Source: Desulfoluna limicola
Lineage (GTDB): Bacteria; Desulfobacterota; Desulfobacteria; Desulfobacterales; Desulfolunaceae
Assembly (NCBI RefSeq): GCF_021654575.1
Contig: NZ_AP024488.1
Location: forward strand, 3,185,501 to 3,249,500
DNA: 64,000 bases
Direction: 5' to 3'
The notes below the pieces were generated by a model. That model did no database searches. It was not told the origin of the DNA and was given only the letters and a program-made list of their open reading frames with translations. Positions 44,739 to 53,816 of the stretch are shown piece after piece. The first letter of the stretch is position 1; every line of letters begins with the position of its first letter. The position numbers were made by a program, and so were the translations under genes.

Positions 44739-45830
44739 ATGAGCAACGACCAAATACTTTTGACACCATATGAGATGAAAGACCTGTCCCTTAAAAATCG
44801 AGTTGTCATGGCCCCCATGACCCGCAGCAGAGCAGACAACCCCGGCAATGTGCCGACGGAGCTCATAGCCGAGTACTATGCCCAGAGGGCCTCTGCCGGC
44901 CTGATTATTTCTGAAGGCTCCCAGATATCAAAGCGTGCCGTGGGATATATCAATACCCCCGGGATCCACTCAGCAGAACAGGTGGAAGGCTGGAAAAAAG
45001 TGACCCGTGCGGTTCATGAAAAGGGGGGAAAGATCTTCATTCAGCTGTGGCATGTGGGGCGCATGTCCCACCCGGATTTTCACGACGGGGAGTTGCCGCT
45101 CTCAGCGTCTGCATTCAACCCGAATTCCCAGGCGTATACTCCCAAGGGGTTTAAAGATACGGTGGCCCCCAAGGAAATGACCATCGATGAGATCAAGGAG
45201 ACCATCGCCGATTATGGCAGGGCGGCTGAAAACGCCATGGCAGCGAACTTTGACGGGGTGGAGATTCACTCATCAAACGGCTACCTGCTTCACCAGTTTT
45301 TCAGCAGAACCTCCAACGTAAGAAACGATGCGTATGGTGGCTCCATTGAAAACAGGGCTCGAATTCTCTTTGAAGTGATCGATGAAGTCAAAAAGCATGT
45401 GCCGGAAAACCGCATTGGGGTCAGGCTGAACCCCTCGCTTCACGGTATCTTTGGCATGACCCTGGATGAGGAGACGATCCCCACATTTGACCACATCGTC
45501 ACCAACCTCAATGCATACAACCTGAGCTACCTTCACCTGTCAGAGCCTTTCAATGACGTCACCGATGTGCCCCACGCCGAACCGCACATCGCAAAACGCT
45601 ACAGGCCCATGTACAAAGGCACCCTCATGATCAATACCGCCTTTGACCAGACATCTGGAAACGCCGTGCTCGATGAGGGGCTGGCTGATCTGGTCGCTTT
45701 CGGGAAACCCTATATTTCAAACCCCGATCTGGTTGAACGGTTTGCTGCCAACGCAGAACTTGCCCCCTGGGATGAAGCAACCTTTTACACCCCGGGGGAA
45801 AAAGGCTTCACCGATTACCCAACCATGTGA
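44739..45830 (+). CDS. nemA: NADH:flavin oxidoreductase, Old Yellow Enzyme (NemA-like)
   Basis: A 363-residue FMN beta/alpha barrel. N-terminal KNRVVMAPMTRSRA (FMN site), QLWHVGRMSHPDF, and the catalytic strand VEIHSSNGYLLHQFFS with His and Asn spaced as H-x-x-N, Tyr of NGY retained; then AYGGSIENRARILFEV and RLNPSLHG. These residues reduce activated alkenes, quinones and N-ethylmaleimide-type electrophiles. The protein ends with the family DEATFYTPGEKGFTDYP. It is the third gene of a compact operon, 30 bases after doxX. Confidence 0.93.
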   Translation: MSNDQILLTPYEMKDLSLKNRVVMAPMTRSRADNPGNVPTELIAEYYAQRASAGLIISEGSQISKRAVGYINTPGIHSAEQVEGWKKVTRAVHEKGGKIFIQLWHVGRMSHPDFHDGELPLSASAFNPNSQAYTPKGFKDTVAPKEMTIDEIKETIADYGRAAENAMAANFDGVEIHSSNGYLLHQFFSRTSNVRNDAYGGSIENRARILFEVIDEVKKHVPENRIGVRLNPSLHGIFGMTLDEETIPTFDHIVTNLNAYNLSYLHLSEPFNDVTDVPHAEPHIAKRYRPMYKGTLMINTAFDQTSGNAVLDEGLADLVAFGKPYISNPDLVERFAANAELAPWDEATFYTPGEKGFTDYPTM

Positions 45831-45934
45831 TCACCAGCGCTGCGCCGTGGCGGAACGGGCCCTTGTGGGTTCAATACCACAGGGGTGCCAATGGACCCGG
45901 CAACGCACCATGAAGAGTAACGATTCGGTTCAGC

Positions 45935-46016
45935 GTCGCCTCCGGCTCCCCGCCGGAGGCTAATCTTTTAACGAATATGGTTTCGCCACCCTTGCCGCCG
46001 GAGGCCGTTTTTCATG
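45935..46016. repeat. REP-like element forming the 3' end of the caspase gene
   Basis: GCCTCCGGCTCCCCGCCGGAGGC (a compact hairpin) is followed by GGTTTCGCCACCCTTGCCGCCGGAGGC, the same end seen near 34290. The caspase-like gene reads through the last part of it and takes its stop codon there. Confidence 0.7.
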
Positions 46017-47432
46017 ATCGAAAACCTGCCTTGAGTTATGACTTACAAAGAGAAAATCCCCACCTTCATGCCCTGCCTTCCGGACATCTCCATACTCGGG
46101 GGTCTGGTCCGCGTTTAACATCACCGAGTGCCTGATCTGTGCAAAGGCTTCCGTGCCTTCGATCACAGCGTTGTTATTTTCAAGCATATGGATAAATGCC
46201 GCAGCAAAGACAGAGTGCCCCTGCCTGCCCTCATCTTCAACAGGTTCAAGTCCTCCGGATGACATGACGATGCGGGCCTTTTTCTCACTCAGGCGTTGGA
46301 TGTACCCCTGGGTTTTCCGATTGATATGAATGGCACGGGTGAGTTTGCCGGAATAGCAGCTGTCGGCAACGATGAGCACATGCTTTGCCTCGTTGGCGCG
46401 GATGGCTGAGGTGATGGTGGAGTTGGAGATCCAATTGGACTCATCGCCGGCCTTGGCATCCGAGGGGAGCCAGTACCCTTCATCGGCCCGTTTGTCCAGC
46501 CAGCCATGCCCGGCATAATAAATCAGGAGGTTGTCCCGGGGTGTGAGGGTGTGTCTTAAGTCGCTGAGAGAGGCGATGATATCGGCCCGGCCCGGGTTTG
46601 TCAGGAGCGTCACCTCGAACCCGTATTGTTGTTTAAGAATATCGGCCACTGACCTTGCATCATTCACGGCGGTTTTGAGATTGGTTAAGCCGGGGTAGCT
46701 ATCGATCCCAATGACAAGGGCATGATAGTTCCCGAAGTCACCGGCAGGTATTGCGGGTTGTTCGGCGACTCGGATTTTCGGCTGGGGGGAGCCCCCGTTT
46801 TTTTTCGGTGACATTCGGGTCAGGGAAAGGATTCGTTTATCGGAGGTCATCTCATCGGTGATTTGCTCAAAGACCGACCTGTAGCAGGCCCCCAAACTGG
46901 TTTCGGCATCCCCGTTGTTGAAAAAACCATAGAAAGTTACGGAGTACGGTTTGCTGTCGTATGCTTCATAATCGGCAACACGCTCACCGGCAGGGGTGTA
47001 CACACTGCAATCCATGGAAACGGACACATCGCCTTTTTTCGGCTGCCACGGCCAGTAGAAGGGCATGGGATAGATGGCCGGCCAGGCAGCCCACCAATTG
47101 AATTCGTGTGCTTCCTTTGGCGTGATGTTCGGCCGGACGATAAGATATTTTTCTTCCGGTGATGTCTCTCGCGCCCCATAAGTGAGGACATTGTTGAAGT
47201 AACGTGCACGATCCAGGTAGTTGCTGAAAATGGTGTTCACTGCATCCTGGTCCGCATTGACATCGCCATTGATCTGAATCGAATCAACGTAAAGCGTATA
47301 ATCACTCGTTGCGGGGAGATGAGATGCTGGCGGAGCAGAGGGGAGAGAGATGAGGTTCACCTTCGTGCAACCTGTTGCGAAGACAACAGGAGGGATGATC
47401 AGACACAATAACATTCTCAGGAGAGCAGGCAT
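45960..47432 (-). CDS. Caspase-fold (peptidase C14) lipoprotein
   Basis: 490 residues. Lipoprotein signal: LLCLIIPPVVFATGC, Cys22. A DUF4136-like domain of about 200 residues (YTLYVDSIQINGD...VSVSMDCSVYTPAG) is followed from about residue 235 by a caspase domain: YHALVIGIDSYPGLTNLKTAVNDA, catalytic His309 in YYAGHGW and Cys359 in ADSCYSGK. Both catalytic residues are present, so it is probably an active, surface- or periplasm-facing arginine/lysine-specific or orthocaspase-type protease. The last ~16 residues (KRPPAARVAKPYSLKD) come from an interspersed repeat that supplies the stop codon. AAGGAAATATA precedes the ATG. Confidence 0.85.
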   Translation of the reverse strand: MPALLRMLLCLIIPPVVFATGCTKVNLISLPSAPPASHLPATSDYTLYVDSIQINGDVNADQDAVNTIFSNYLDRARYFNNVLTYGARETSPEEKYLIVRPNITPKEAHEFNWWAAWPAIYPMPFYWPWQPKKGDVSVSMDCSVYTPAGERVADYEAYDSKPYSVTFYGFFNNGDAETSLGACYRSVFEQITDEMTSDKRILSLTRMSPKKNGGSPQPKIRVAEQPAIPAGDFGNYHALVIGIDSYPGLTNLKTAVNDARSVADILKQQYGFEVTLLTNPGRADIIASLSDLRHTLTPRDNLLIYYAGHGWLDKRADEGYWLPSDAKAGDESNWISNSTITSAIRANEAKHVLIVADSCYSGKLTRAIHINRKTQGYIQRLSEKKARIVMSSGGLEPVEDEGRQGHSVFAAAFIHMLENNNAVIEGTEAFAQIRHSVMLNADQTPEYGDVRKAGHEGGDFLFVSHNSRQVFDHEKRPPAARVAKPYSLKD

Positions 47433-47553
47433 TATATTTCCTTAAATTCAATTATTTTCTAACGTTGCCTGCTGTATAACACACGGCGTTAGTGAGGTCA
47501 AAAGCTCGCAATAATGCCTTACCCATGTGTTTCCGAGCCCCGCCCGCGACCCT

Positions 47554-47804
47554 ATCCCGGATATTTCACGAGTCGGGTGCGCGTATATGCAAGGAATCAG
47601 AGCCGCAGCTGTAGTCGTTTACCTCAAGGATCTGATAACGCGGCAGATGAGCGCAGCCGGCTCGCCCGGAGGGTGAGAAAATCGAGCGGCAAATCCTGAC
47701 CTACATTTTGCATGTATTCAAACAGCCAAAACTTTTCGCAATAACAAACTATAATTACTGCCACCTATCTATGCCACATCGTTTTCCCATGAAATATCCG
47801 GGCT
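47554..47804 (+). mobile_element. MITE, best-preserved copy (~251 bp)
   Basis: Terminal inverted repeats CCCGGATATTTCACGAG and CCATGAAATATCCGGG, with a hairpin core GAATCAGAGCCGCAG / CTGATAACGCGGCAG and CGCCCGGAGGGTGAG. At least eight further complete or partial copies occur in this window, in both orientations. A short frame (...GIRAAxVVVYLKxLI...) runs through most copies but is not a gene. Confidence 0.88.
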
Positions 47805-47861
47805 ATACTGCTCTTCAGTCCTGACAGGGGGCTCCGACGCACAAATACGTTCTCTTACGAC

Positions 47862-48374
47862 TTACCTGACAGAGACGGTCTTTTTTGTCACAAGATCGAC
47901 CCCCTGGGCATCCAGTCGGGATTCCACGGTCCATTCCACTCGTGACTTGCGGCTTCCAAAACTGTGCGCCAGTGTCTCAATGGCCTTGCCAAGAGCGGTT
48001 TCCTTGTTGTTCATGGCAGGGATGGTGAGTTTGAAATCGTGGGCAGACTCATGGCCGGACGGGTAGGTCCTGTTTCCTTCGAGCTGGTACTCATCACGGT
48101 AGACTTCCCGGGTATCGGTTTCCCGTTCGCCGTCTTCATACCTCGTCGTCACCTCATCTGCCACCAGGGCCACGGTAAGGAAATTACCAAGGGTTTCCTT
48201 GTTTATCTTCACAAGAATTTGCCCCTCCATATCCCCTCCGGAATCGAACGATGTCCTTGGCATGACAATCGTCAAAGAGCCTTTCAGTTTTCTGAGAATA
48301 AAGACCGTAATAAAGGTGACGGCGGCCGCGATAACAAGGCCAAACATGATGTAAAAAAGGGTATCTCCGGACAT
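47862..48374 (-). CDS. Membrane-anchored arrestin/SpoOM-like protein (tentative)
   Basis: About 170 residues. An N-terminal membrane helix (TLFYIMFGLVIAAAVTFITVFIL) is followed by a beta-sandwich region GSLTIVMPRTSFDSGGDMEGQILVKINKETLGNFLTVALVADE, whose G-x-V/I-x-G-x-V pattern and length resemble the arrestin-like N-terminal half of SpoOM proteins. The start is uncertain: GTG 48389, ATG 48380 or ATG 48374; GGAG nine bases before 48374 favours the last. Function unknown. Confidence 0.55.
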   Translation of the reverse strand: MSGDTLFYIMFGLVIAAAVTFITVFILRKLKGSLTIVMPRTSFDSGGDMEGQILVKINKETLGNFLTVALVADEVTTRYEDGERETDTREVYRDEYQLEGNRTYPSGHESAHDFKLTIPAMNNKETALGKAIETLAHSFGSRKSRVEWTVESRLDAQGVDLVTKKTVSVR

Positions 48375-48812
48375 CTTCATAGTCTCCACTGAACGGTTGT
48401 GGCGATGAGCGCAACGTGAAAGCTGAAGGCTCGGGTCGCCTGGAATGAGGACCCATTGTAGGTATTTCTCACATGCGGGATCAATAATTGAGAGTGGGGG
48501 GGGAAGGTAATGAGAGGTACCAAGCTCAGGTGTGTTTGTAAAGCCCTGCGTTGATCTTGAATCAAGTTTCCTGTGACTTGACCCACAAATATGTTGTGGG
48601 TATCATCCCTGATGTTTTACTAAGCAAGAGGACCTGCACATGAAGCTCAACAGGTAAAACGAACAAACCCAAGGGGCTGCAGGTGTCCTCAGGGTCCCGC
48701 TGCACAGCAACCCATAGTGACGTTTTCGGTATGTCCACCGTTGGGTCGGTATAGCCAACCTATCACCAGGGCGGTCAGTGGCCACCCATCATTAAATACG
48801 TATGGAGCCCCC
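48375..48812. other. Gene-free stretch between divergent genes
   Basis: About 440 bases; no terminator, RNA or repeat of the families in this window is seen. It must hold the promoter of the DUF3089 gene. Confidence 0.45.
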
Positions 48813-49805
48813 ATGACTCATCGCACGCTGCTGTTCTTTTCATCGCTCATCGCATTTTTCAGCATGGTTCTCTTGCCTCCCTGTATGGCCATGCCGCCAC
48901 TAGACCCAAGCACATTCCCTGGTGCCCCGGACTATACACAGCCCGAAGCCTGGCTTGCAAAACCCAAAGCACTTACAGCACCTGTTGATGTCTTTTTTGT
49001 TTACCCGACGGTCCTGTTCAACGACACAGACTGGGTCCTGGATCCGTCCAGGCCGGATATGCGTGCCGCAGCCCAAAGCACCGTTGATACACAGGCTGTG
49101 GTCTTTGAGGGGCAGGCAAATATCTACGCGCCCATGTACCGCCAGATGAACCTCGCCGGCCTGGGCCTGAGCGACGCGAACGCCGCTCCCTTGCAAAAGA
49201 TGGTGCACACCGATGTCTGGCGCGCCCTTTCCCACTACCTGAAATACGAAAACAAGGGCCGCCCTTTTTTCCTTGCGGGACACAGCCAGGGCTCTATGAT
49301 CCTCGCAGACCTTATACTTGAGCATTGGGGCACCACCGGTGCAGAGAACCAGCTCATCGCAGCGCTTCTGATTGGCTGGTCGTTGACTCCGGCTGACCTG
49401 ACAACCAACCCTGAAGTACGGATGTGTGAACGCCCGGACCAGACTGGCTGCGTCATTTCATACAATACAATGGAAAGTGGCAGGCAGTCTGTGGCCCCGA
49501 CATTAAAGGCCGATGCGTTGGCCGTGAACCCCCTCTCCTGGACCATGGATGGGGCCTTTGTTGCTGCCGAAAAAAACCTCGGGTCGGTCTTCTTCGATTC
49601 GAACGCCAAACCGACAGCATACCCGCACTTCACGTCGGCCCAGATCATTAACGGGGGCCTGATTGTCCAGCCTGATAACGTGGACCTCGTAACGGTCAAA
49701 GGTGGCCACTTCCCTGAAGGCGTTTACCATGCCTTCGACTACTCACTCTTTTACATGAACCTCAAAACCAACATTGCAGAGCGTATCGAAGCATACAGAC
49801 CATAG
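48813..49805 (+). CDS. DUF3089 exported alpha/beta-hydrolase-like protein
   Basis: 330 residues. Signal peptide (LLFFSSLIAFFSMVLLPPCMA), then VDVFFVYPTVLFNDTDWVLDPSRPDMRA and QANIYAPMYRQM, the opening signature of DUF3089. The nucleophile elbow GHSQGS (AGHSQGSMILADLI) gives the Ser of a hydrolase; acid and His partners fit D of NPxxW-type region and H in GGHFPEGVYHAFDY. The start at 48813 has GGAG five bases upstream; the 96-base 5' extension lacks a signal sequence. Likely an exported esterase or lipase with unknown substrate. Confidence 0.85.
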   Translation: MTHRTLLFFSSLIAFFSMVLLPPCMAMPPLDPSTFPGAPDYTQPEAWLAKPKALTAPVDVFFVYPTVLFNDTDWVLDPSRPDMRAAAQSTVDTQAVVFEGQANIYAPMYRQMNLAGLGLSDANAAPLQKMVHTDVWRALSHYLKYENKGRPFFLAGHSQGSMILADLILEHWGTTGAENQLIAALLIGWSLTPADLTTNPEVRMCERPDQTGCVISYNTMESGRQSVAPTLKADALAVNPLSWTMDGAFVAAEKNLGSVFFDSNAKPTAYPHFTSAQIINGGLIVQPDNVDLVTVKGGHFPEGVYHAFDYSLFYMNLKTNIAERIEAYRP

Positions 49806-50035
49806 CCTTCCCGAACATGGGCAGTCTTATGGGCTGCCCGCCCTCAGAAAACGTCGCAGGGGCACCGGCGGCACAAGCTGAATAGTTACATTACAGAATA
49901 AAAAAATGCCGCACCCCACCCGTAACCTTTCCCTGCGATAAGCGTTTACTAATATAGTGAAATCATCCAATTCAACCCTTTTGTGACGTATCAGGTTTCC
50001 GGACAGGGAGACCCGTTCCCAACAGGGAGGTTGTT

Positions 50036-50446
<411 letters not shown>

Positions 50447-51053
50447 AACCAGATAAAGATCCGACTGAACCCGTCATTGGCATCTTGAATTAAGAATTAA
50501 CCGTCCCTGTCCGGAACACTGTTGAACCGTTTTTGTCGTCAGGCTTAAAGCATAGCCTACCCAGTATTCCAACCCCATTGGTATCATGCCCCACGACTCC
50601 CCCCTATTTGCATAATATTCCCCAGGCGTAAGGGCCTCGCTATAAAATAATTATACCCCAACCGCTACCGGGCGTTTCCACAATGCTGTGCGGTCCAACG
50701 TTGAATTTTTAAAGCACACGGTGCTGGCCACACTGAACGTGTATAACGAAAGGTTGGCAAAGCCCCACCCCCACGGAGCCACCTTGTCTTAGGCTATGCA
50801 CTTATGCTAAACGGTCGTAAGGCCAAATGAATTCAAGACAGAACGTACGGGCACCTCATAAAGATCACGCCATGCCGGGCATGCACCAACCGTTCAATGG
50901 ACGAAACAACCGCCCCGGGCATGCTTCATATTAACCCGGCAACAGAAGACACGAAACAAAAGATGAAAGAGGTGTCAAACTTATCGGGACGACAGGGCTC
51001 CTCGACATTCACGCATGTAACCGCCGGGTTAATAAATCAAAGGAAGGTTCAGG
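50447..51053. other. Gene-free stretch
   Basis: About 600 bases with no supported gene, RNA or repeat of the families seen elsewhere here. A short open frame at 50897-51097 has no ribosome binding site and no recognisable product. Confidence 0.45.
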
Positions 51054-52196
51054 ATGAGAAGCACATGGGATACGGATCCAAAACAAGACCGCTTTGATCC
51101 AGCGGACGGCCAGAAAACCATGAAGGCAATCGTCACGGCCGGCAATGGAGGGTACGACAAGCTCCAGTGTCGCGAGGTACGCCTTCCCGAACTTGAACAG
51201 GGCGAGGTTCTGCTGCAAGTCCTCGCCGCCGGGGTCAACAACACGGAAATCAATACGCGCATCGGCTGGTACTCGTCCACGGTGACAACAGGGACAGAGG
51301 ATGCGGCAACGGCCGAGGAGCAAGAGGCATCCGACAAGGCAGACGGCGGGTGGAACGAGACAACACCGTTTCCCTTCATCCAGGGAACGGATTGCTGTGG
51401 CCGTGTCGTTGCCGTTGCCTCCGGTGGGGATGAAAGCACCATCGGTTCCCGCGTCCTCGTGCGAGCATGCATGCGCAAATCGGGTTTTGAGTCCATGGAG
51501 AACATCTGGATGGCCTCTGACTTCGACGGTGCCTTCGCCCAGTTTGTGAAAGTGCCTGCAGAAGAAGTGTTTGCTGTGAACTGCGATTGGAGCGATGCCG
51601 AGCTCGGCACGATCCCTTGCGCCTACGGAACGGCCGAAAACATGGTGCATCGCGGGAAGGTACGTGAAGGCGAGCATGTTCTGGTGGCAGGAGCCTCCGG
51701 CGGCGTGGGTTCTGCCGTCGTGCAACTGGCAAAACGACGGGGCGCCACCGTCACAGCGATTGCCGCCAAGGCGAAGATGGAGACGGTTCTCTCCCTGGGA
51801 GCGGACCGTGTCATCGATCGCAATGAGGATGTGGTTGCCTGTCTCGGTGAGAACTCCGTGGACATCGTGATTGACAACGTTGCAGGCCCAGCCTTCGGCG
51901 GCATGCTGAAAGTGCTGAAGCGGGGAGGAAGGTACGCCTCCTCCGGAGCCATCGGAGGGCCACTGGTGGAACTCGACATGCGCATCTTCTACCTGAAAGA
52001 TTTGACCCTGATCGGCTGCACGGCTTGGGACGAGCCGGTTTTCCCGAATCTTGTCTCTTACATCGAACGTGGCGAGATAAGGCCCCTTGTGGCCAAGACG
52101 CGTCCCCTCGAACAGATTGCGGATGCACAGCGCGAGTTCTTAGAGAAGAACCATGTCGGCAATTTCGTCCTGATCCCACCGCCATTGGACGATTGA
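51054..52196 (+). CDS. Zinc-type alcohol dehydrogenase / quinone-oxidoreductase-like protein
   Basis: A 380-residue medium-chain dehydrogenase. The GroES-like N-terminal part has AIVTAGNGGYDKLQCREVRLPELEQGEVLLQVLAAGVNNTEINTRIGWY, then FIQGTDCCGRVVAV. The Rossmann core starts HVLVAGASGGVGSAVVQLAKRRGATVTAIA, followed by DRVIDRN and VDIVIDNVAGP, and the end IRPLVAKTRPLEQIADAQREFLEKNHVGNFVL. A 25-residue acidic insert (TTGTEDAATAEEQEASDKAD) follows the first strand. The zinc ligands of classical ADHs are not all present, so an NADPH-dependent quinone/enone reductase is most likely. AGGATG region (GGAAGGTTCAGG) precedes the ATG. Confidence 0.9.
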   Translation: MRSTWDTDPKQDRFDPADGQKTMKAIVTAGNGGYDKLQCREVRLPELEQGEVLLQVLAAGVNNTEINTRIGWYSSTVTTGTEDAATAEEQEASDKADGGWNETTPFPFIQGTDCCGRVVAVASGGDESTIGSRVLVRACMRKSGFESMENIWMASDFDGAFAQFVKVPAEEVFAVNCDWSDAELGTIPCAYGTAENMVHRGKVREGEHVLVAGASGGVGSAVVQLAKRRGATVTAIAAKAKMETVLSLGADRVIDRNEDVVACLGENSVDIVIDNVAGPAFGGMLKVLKRGGRYASSGAIGGPLVELDMRIFYLKDLTLIGCTAWDEPVFPNLVSYIERGEIRPLVAKTRPLEQIADAQREFLEKNHVGNFVLIPPPLDD

Positions 52197-52214
52197 TACA
52201 AGGCCGTGTTGTGA

Positions 52215-52270
52215 CTGAGCCTCCGGCGGCCCTGCCGGGGGCCAAACTTTTGAAACGTTTGACAAACAGG
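52215..52270. repeat. Half family A element
   Basis: GCCTCCGGCGGCCCTGCCGG and GGCCAAACTTTTGAAACGTT, then TTGACAAACAGG; one end only. Confidence 0.65.
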
Positions 52271-52299
52271 TTTTGAAAAGCATACAGACAACGATAGCT

Positions 52300-52476
52300 C
52301 TTTCGACAAACCTCATACTAAAGATAAATTCACAGTATTCTATTCAATTTTCCCACCCTCCGGGTGAGCCGGGTGAACTCAGCTGCTGCGTTATCAGAGC
52401 TTTGAGGTAAACCACTACATCTGCAGCTCTGTTGCCTTGCATATAAACGCACCCGACTCGTGAAATATCCGGGTTA
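52300..52476 (-). repeat. MITE copy, partly truncated
   Basis: Minus-strand copy with the CCCACCCTCCGGGTGAGCCG block, the hairpin core and the end CTCGTGAAATATCCGGGTTA at right; the left terminal repeat is not seen. Confidence 0.7.
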
Positions 52477-52635
52477 GGTCGACGTGAATTCCTCTTTTTT
52501 CCAAACATTCCCCTTTTGTTCCCCTTCCGCACAATTCCGACACTGACAACCAAACGCTGCTTCACGCACAAAAAACAAAAAACAGACACCAATGACACAG
52601 CAGACTGAATTCTATTGACTTATAGACTTAACGAC

Positions 52636-52648
52636 TGTTAACTTAACA
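52636..52648. promoter_or_regulatory. Palindrome upstream of the TetR gene
   Basis: TGTTAA-C-TTAACA is a perfect 6+6 palindrome about 100 bases before the ATG of the TetR-family gene, a plausible autoregulatory operator. Only one copy is obvious. Confidence 0.4.
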
Positions 52649-52746
52649 TACGTTCACAACTCGTTTGTTCTCTTTTGCAAGACAGAAAGCAACAGGCCTG
52701 TAAGCGGCCTTAAAATAATAGCCCCCCTTTTTCACAGGAGACTCAG

Positions 52747-53394
52747 ATGCCCAAAGCTGTGCGCAGCGCTGAAGAAATCGAAGAGATTAAAGATCGAATT
52801 CTTGATACGGCCACCATCATTATTTACGAGCAGGGGTTTGACAACCTGAGCATGAGGAAAATTGCCTCCCGGCTGGGCATGACCGCTGCCAATATCTACA
52901 ACTACTATGCCAACCAGGATGAGCTCTATCTCAGCATCCAGATTAAGGGCTTTACGCTTTACAATGACTATATCGTAAAGGTCTACAATGCGTATGCCGA
53001 CCCGGTTGAAAGGCTCGGAAAACTGCTTGTCGCCTACCTTGATTTTGGAATCGGCAACCCCGGATATTATGAAATCATGCTGGACAGCAACACCCCAAGG
53101 TACACCGACTACATGGGAACAAAACTGGAACCCCTTGCCTATGAGGCCAAGCAGTCGGCGCTGACCCTGTTGGGACGGGCCAAATCAGCCATCGAAGCGG
53201 TTGCCGTTGCCACCGGTCGCTTTCCGAAAGAGGACGCCTCCTACCTCTCCCTTCAGCTTTGGAGCCATGTCCACGGCACAGTGATCCTGCAAAACAGAAA
53301 GATATGGAAGGAGGTGGTGGACGATCCGGAGGCACTCATCAAGCGGATGGCAAGTGACCTCATGGAGCGCTTTCTGGGGACAGGAGACCACTAA
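52747..53394 (+). CDS. TetR-family regulator upstream of the glycyl radical enzyme
   Basis: 215 residues. N-terminal TetR DNA-binding domain: IKDRILDTATIIIYEQGFDNLSMRKIASRLGMTAANIYNYYANQDELY (about residues 14-60). The C-terminal half is a helical TetR ligand domain with FGIGNPGYYEIMLDSNTPRYTDY. It ends 423 bases before the GRE gene and points the same way, so it probably controls the GRE operon. CACAGGAGACTCAG precedes the ATG: a good ribosome binding site. Confidence 0.88.
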   Translation: MPKAVRSAEEIEEIKDRILDTATIIIYEQGFDNLSMRKIASRLGMTAANIYNYYANQDELYLSIQIKGFTLYNDYIVKVYNAYADPVERLGKLLVAYLDFGIGNPGYYEIMLDSNTPRYTDYMGTKLEPLAYEAKQSALTLLGRAKSAIEAVAVATGRFPKEDASYLSLQLWSHVHGTVILQNRKIWKEVVDDPEALIKRMASDLMERFLGTGDH

Positions 53395-53404
53395 ATCAAC
53401 GTGT

Positions 53405-53510
53405 GCCTCCGGCGGCAAGGTGGGGGCACCTTGAAACCCTATGACGAATGCATCAAGGTCGCAGTAATGCACTCGTTTTCGAGGCATTCGTACGCAGGGT
53501 GAGGCAATGC
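53405..53510. repeat. Family B element (diverged copy B8)
   Basis: CCTCCGGCGGCAAGGTG end with an AAGGTG/CACCTT hairpin, then a hairpin GACGAATGC...GCATTCGT around TGCACTCGTTTTCGAGG; the conserved loop is worn. Confidence 0.6.
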
Positions 53511-53631
53511 TATCGTTCTTGAGAAGATGCCTGTTTCATTTTTGCGTAACGACCTCACCCCGCCTTCGTCTTCCCCGGATGCCAGGTTGCCCTGACTGCC
53601 GGGGAAGGCGAAGGCAACAAAATATCATGAT

Positions 53632-53733
53632 CCACGGGCGTAGCCCGTCAGCGAATGTGATGAACCCGAGGAACGAGGGTTCAGGGCATTCGCAAGCCGC
53701 TTTCAAGGTGGAACACCTTGCCGCCGGAGGCAC
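53632..53733. repeat. Family B variable-stem element (copy B9)
   Basis: GGGCGTAGCCCGT, then a stem-loop at 53651-53693 GCGAATG...GAACCC, loop GAGGAACGAG, GGGTTC...CATTCGC, ending CAAGGTGGAACACCTTG and GCCGCCGGAGGC. Confidence 0.8.
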
Positions 53734-53816
53734 CCTTTGACCACAGAAGAAGTTGCTTTTTATACACTTTATTATTGCGCAGCCCCTTACAATTGATTCA
53801 GGAAAAGGCATTTAAA

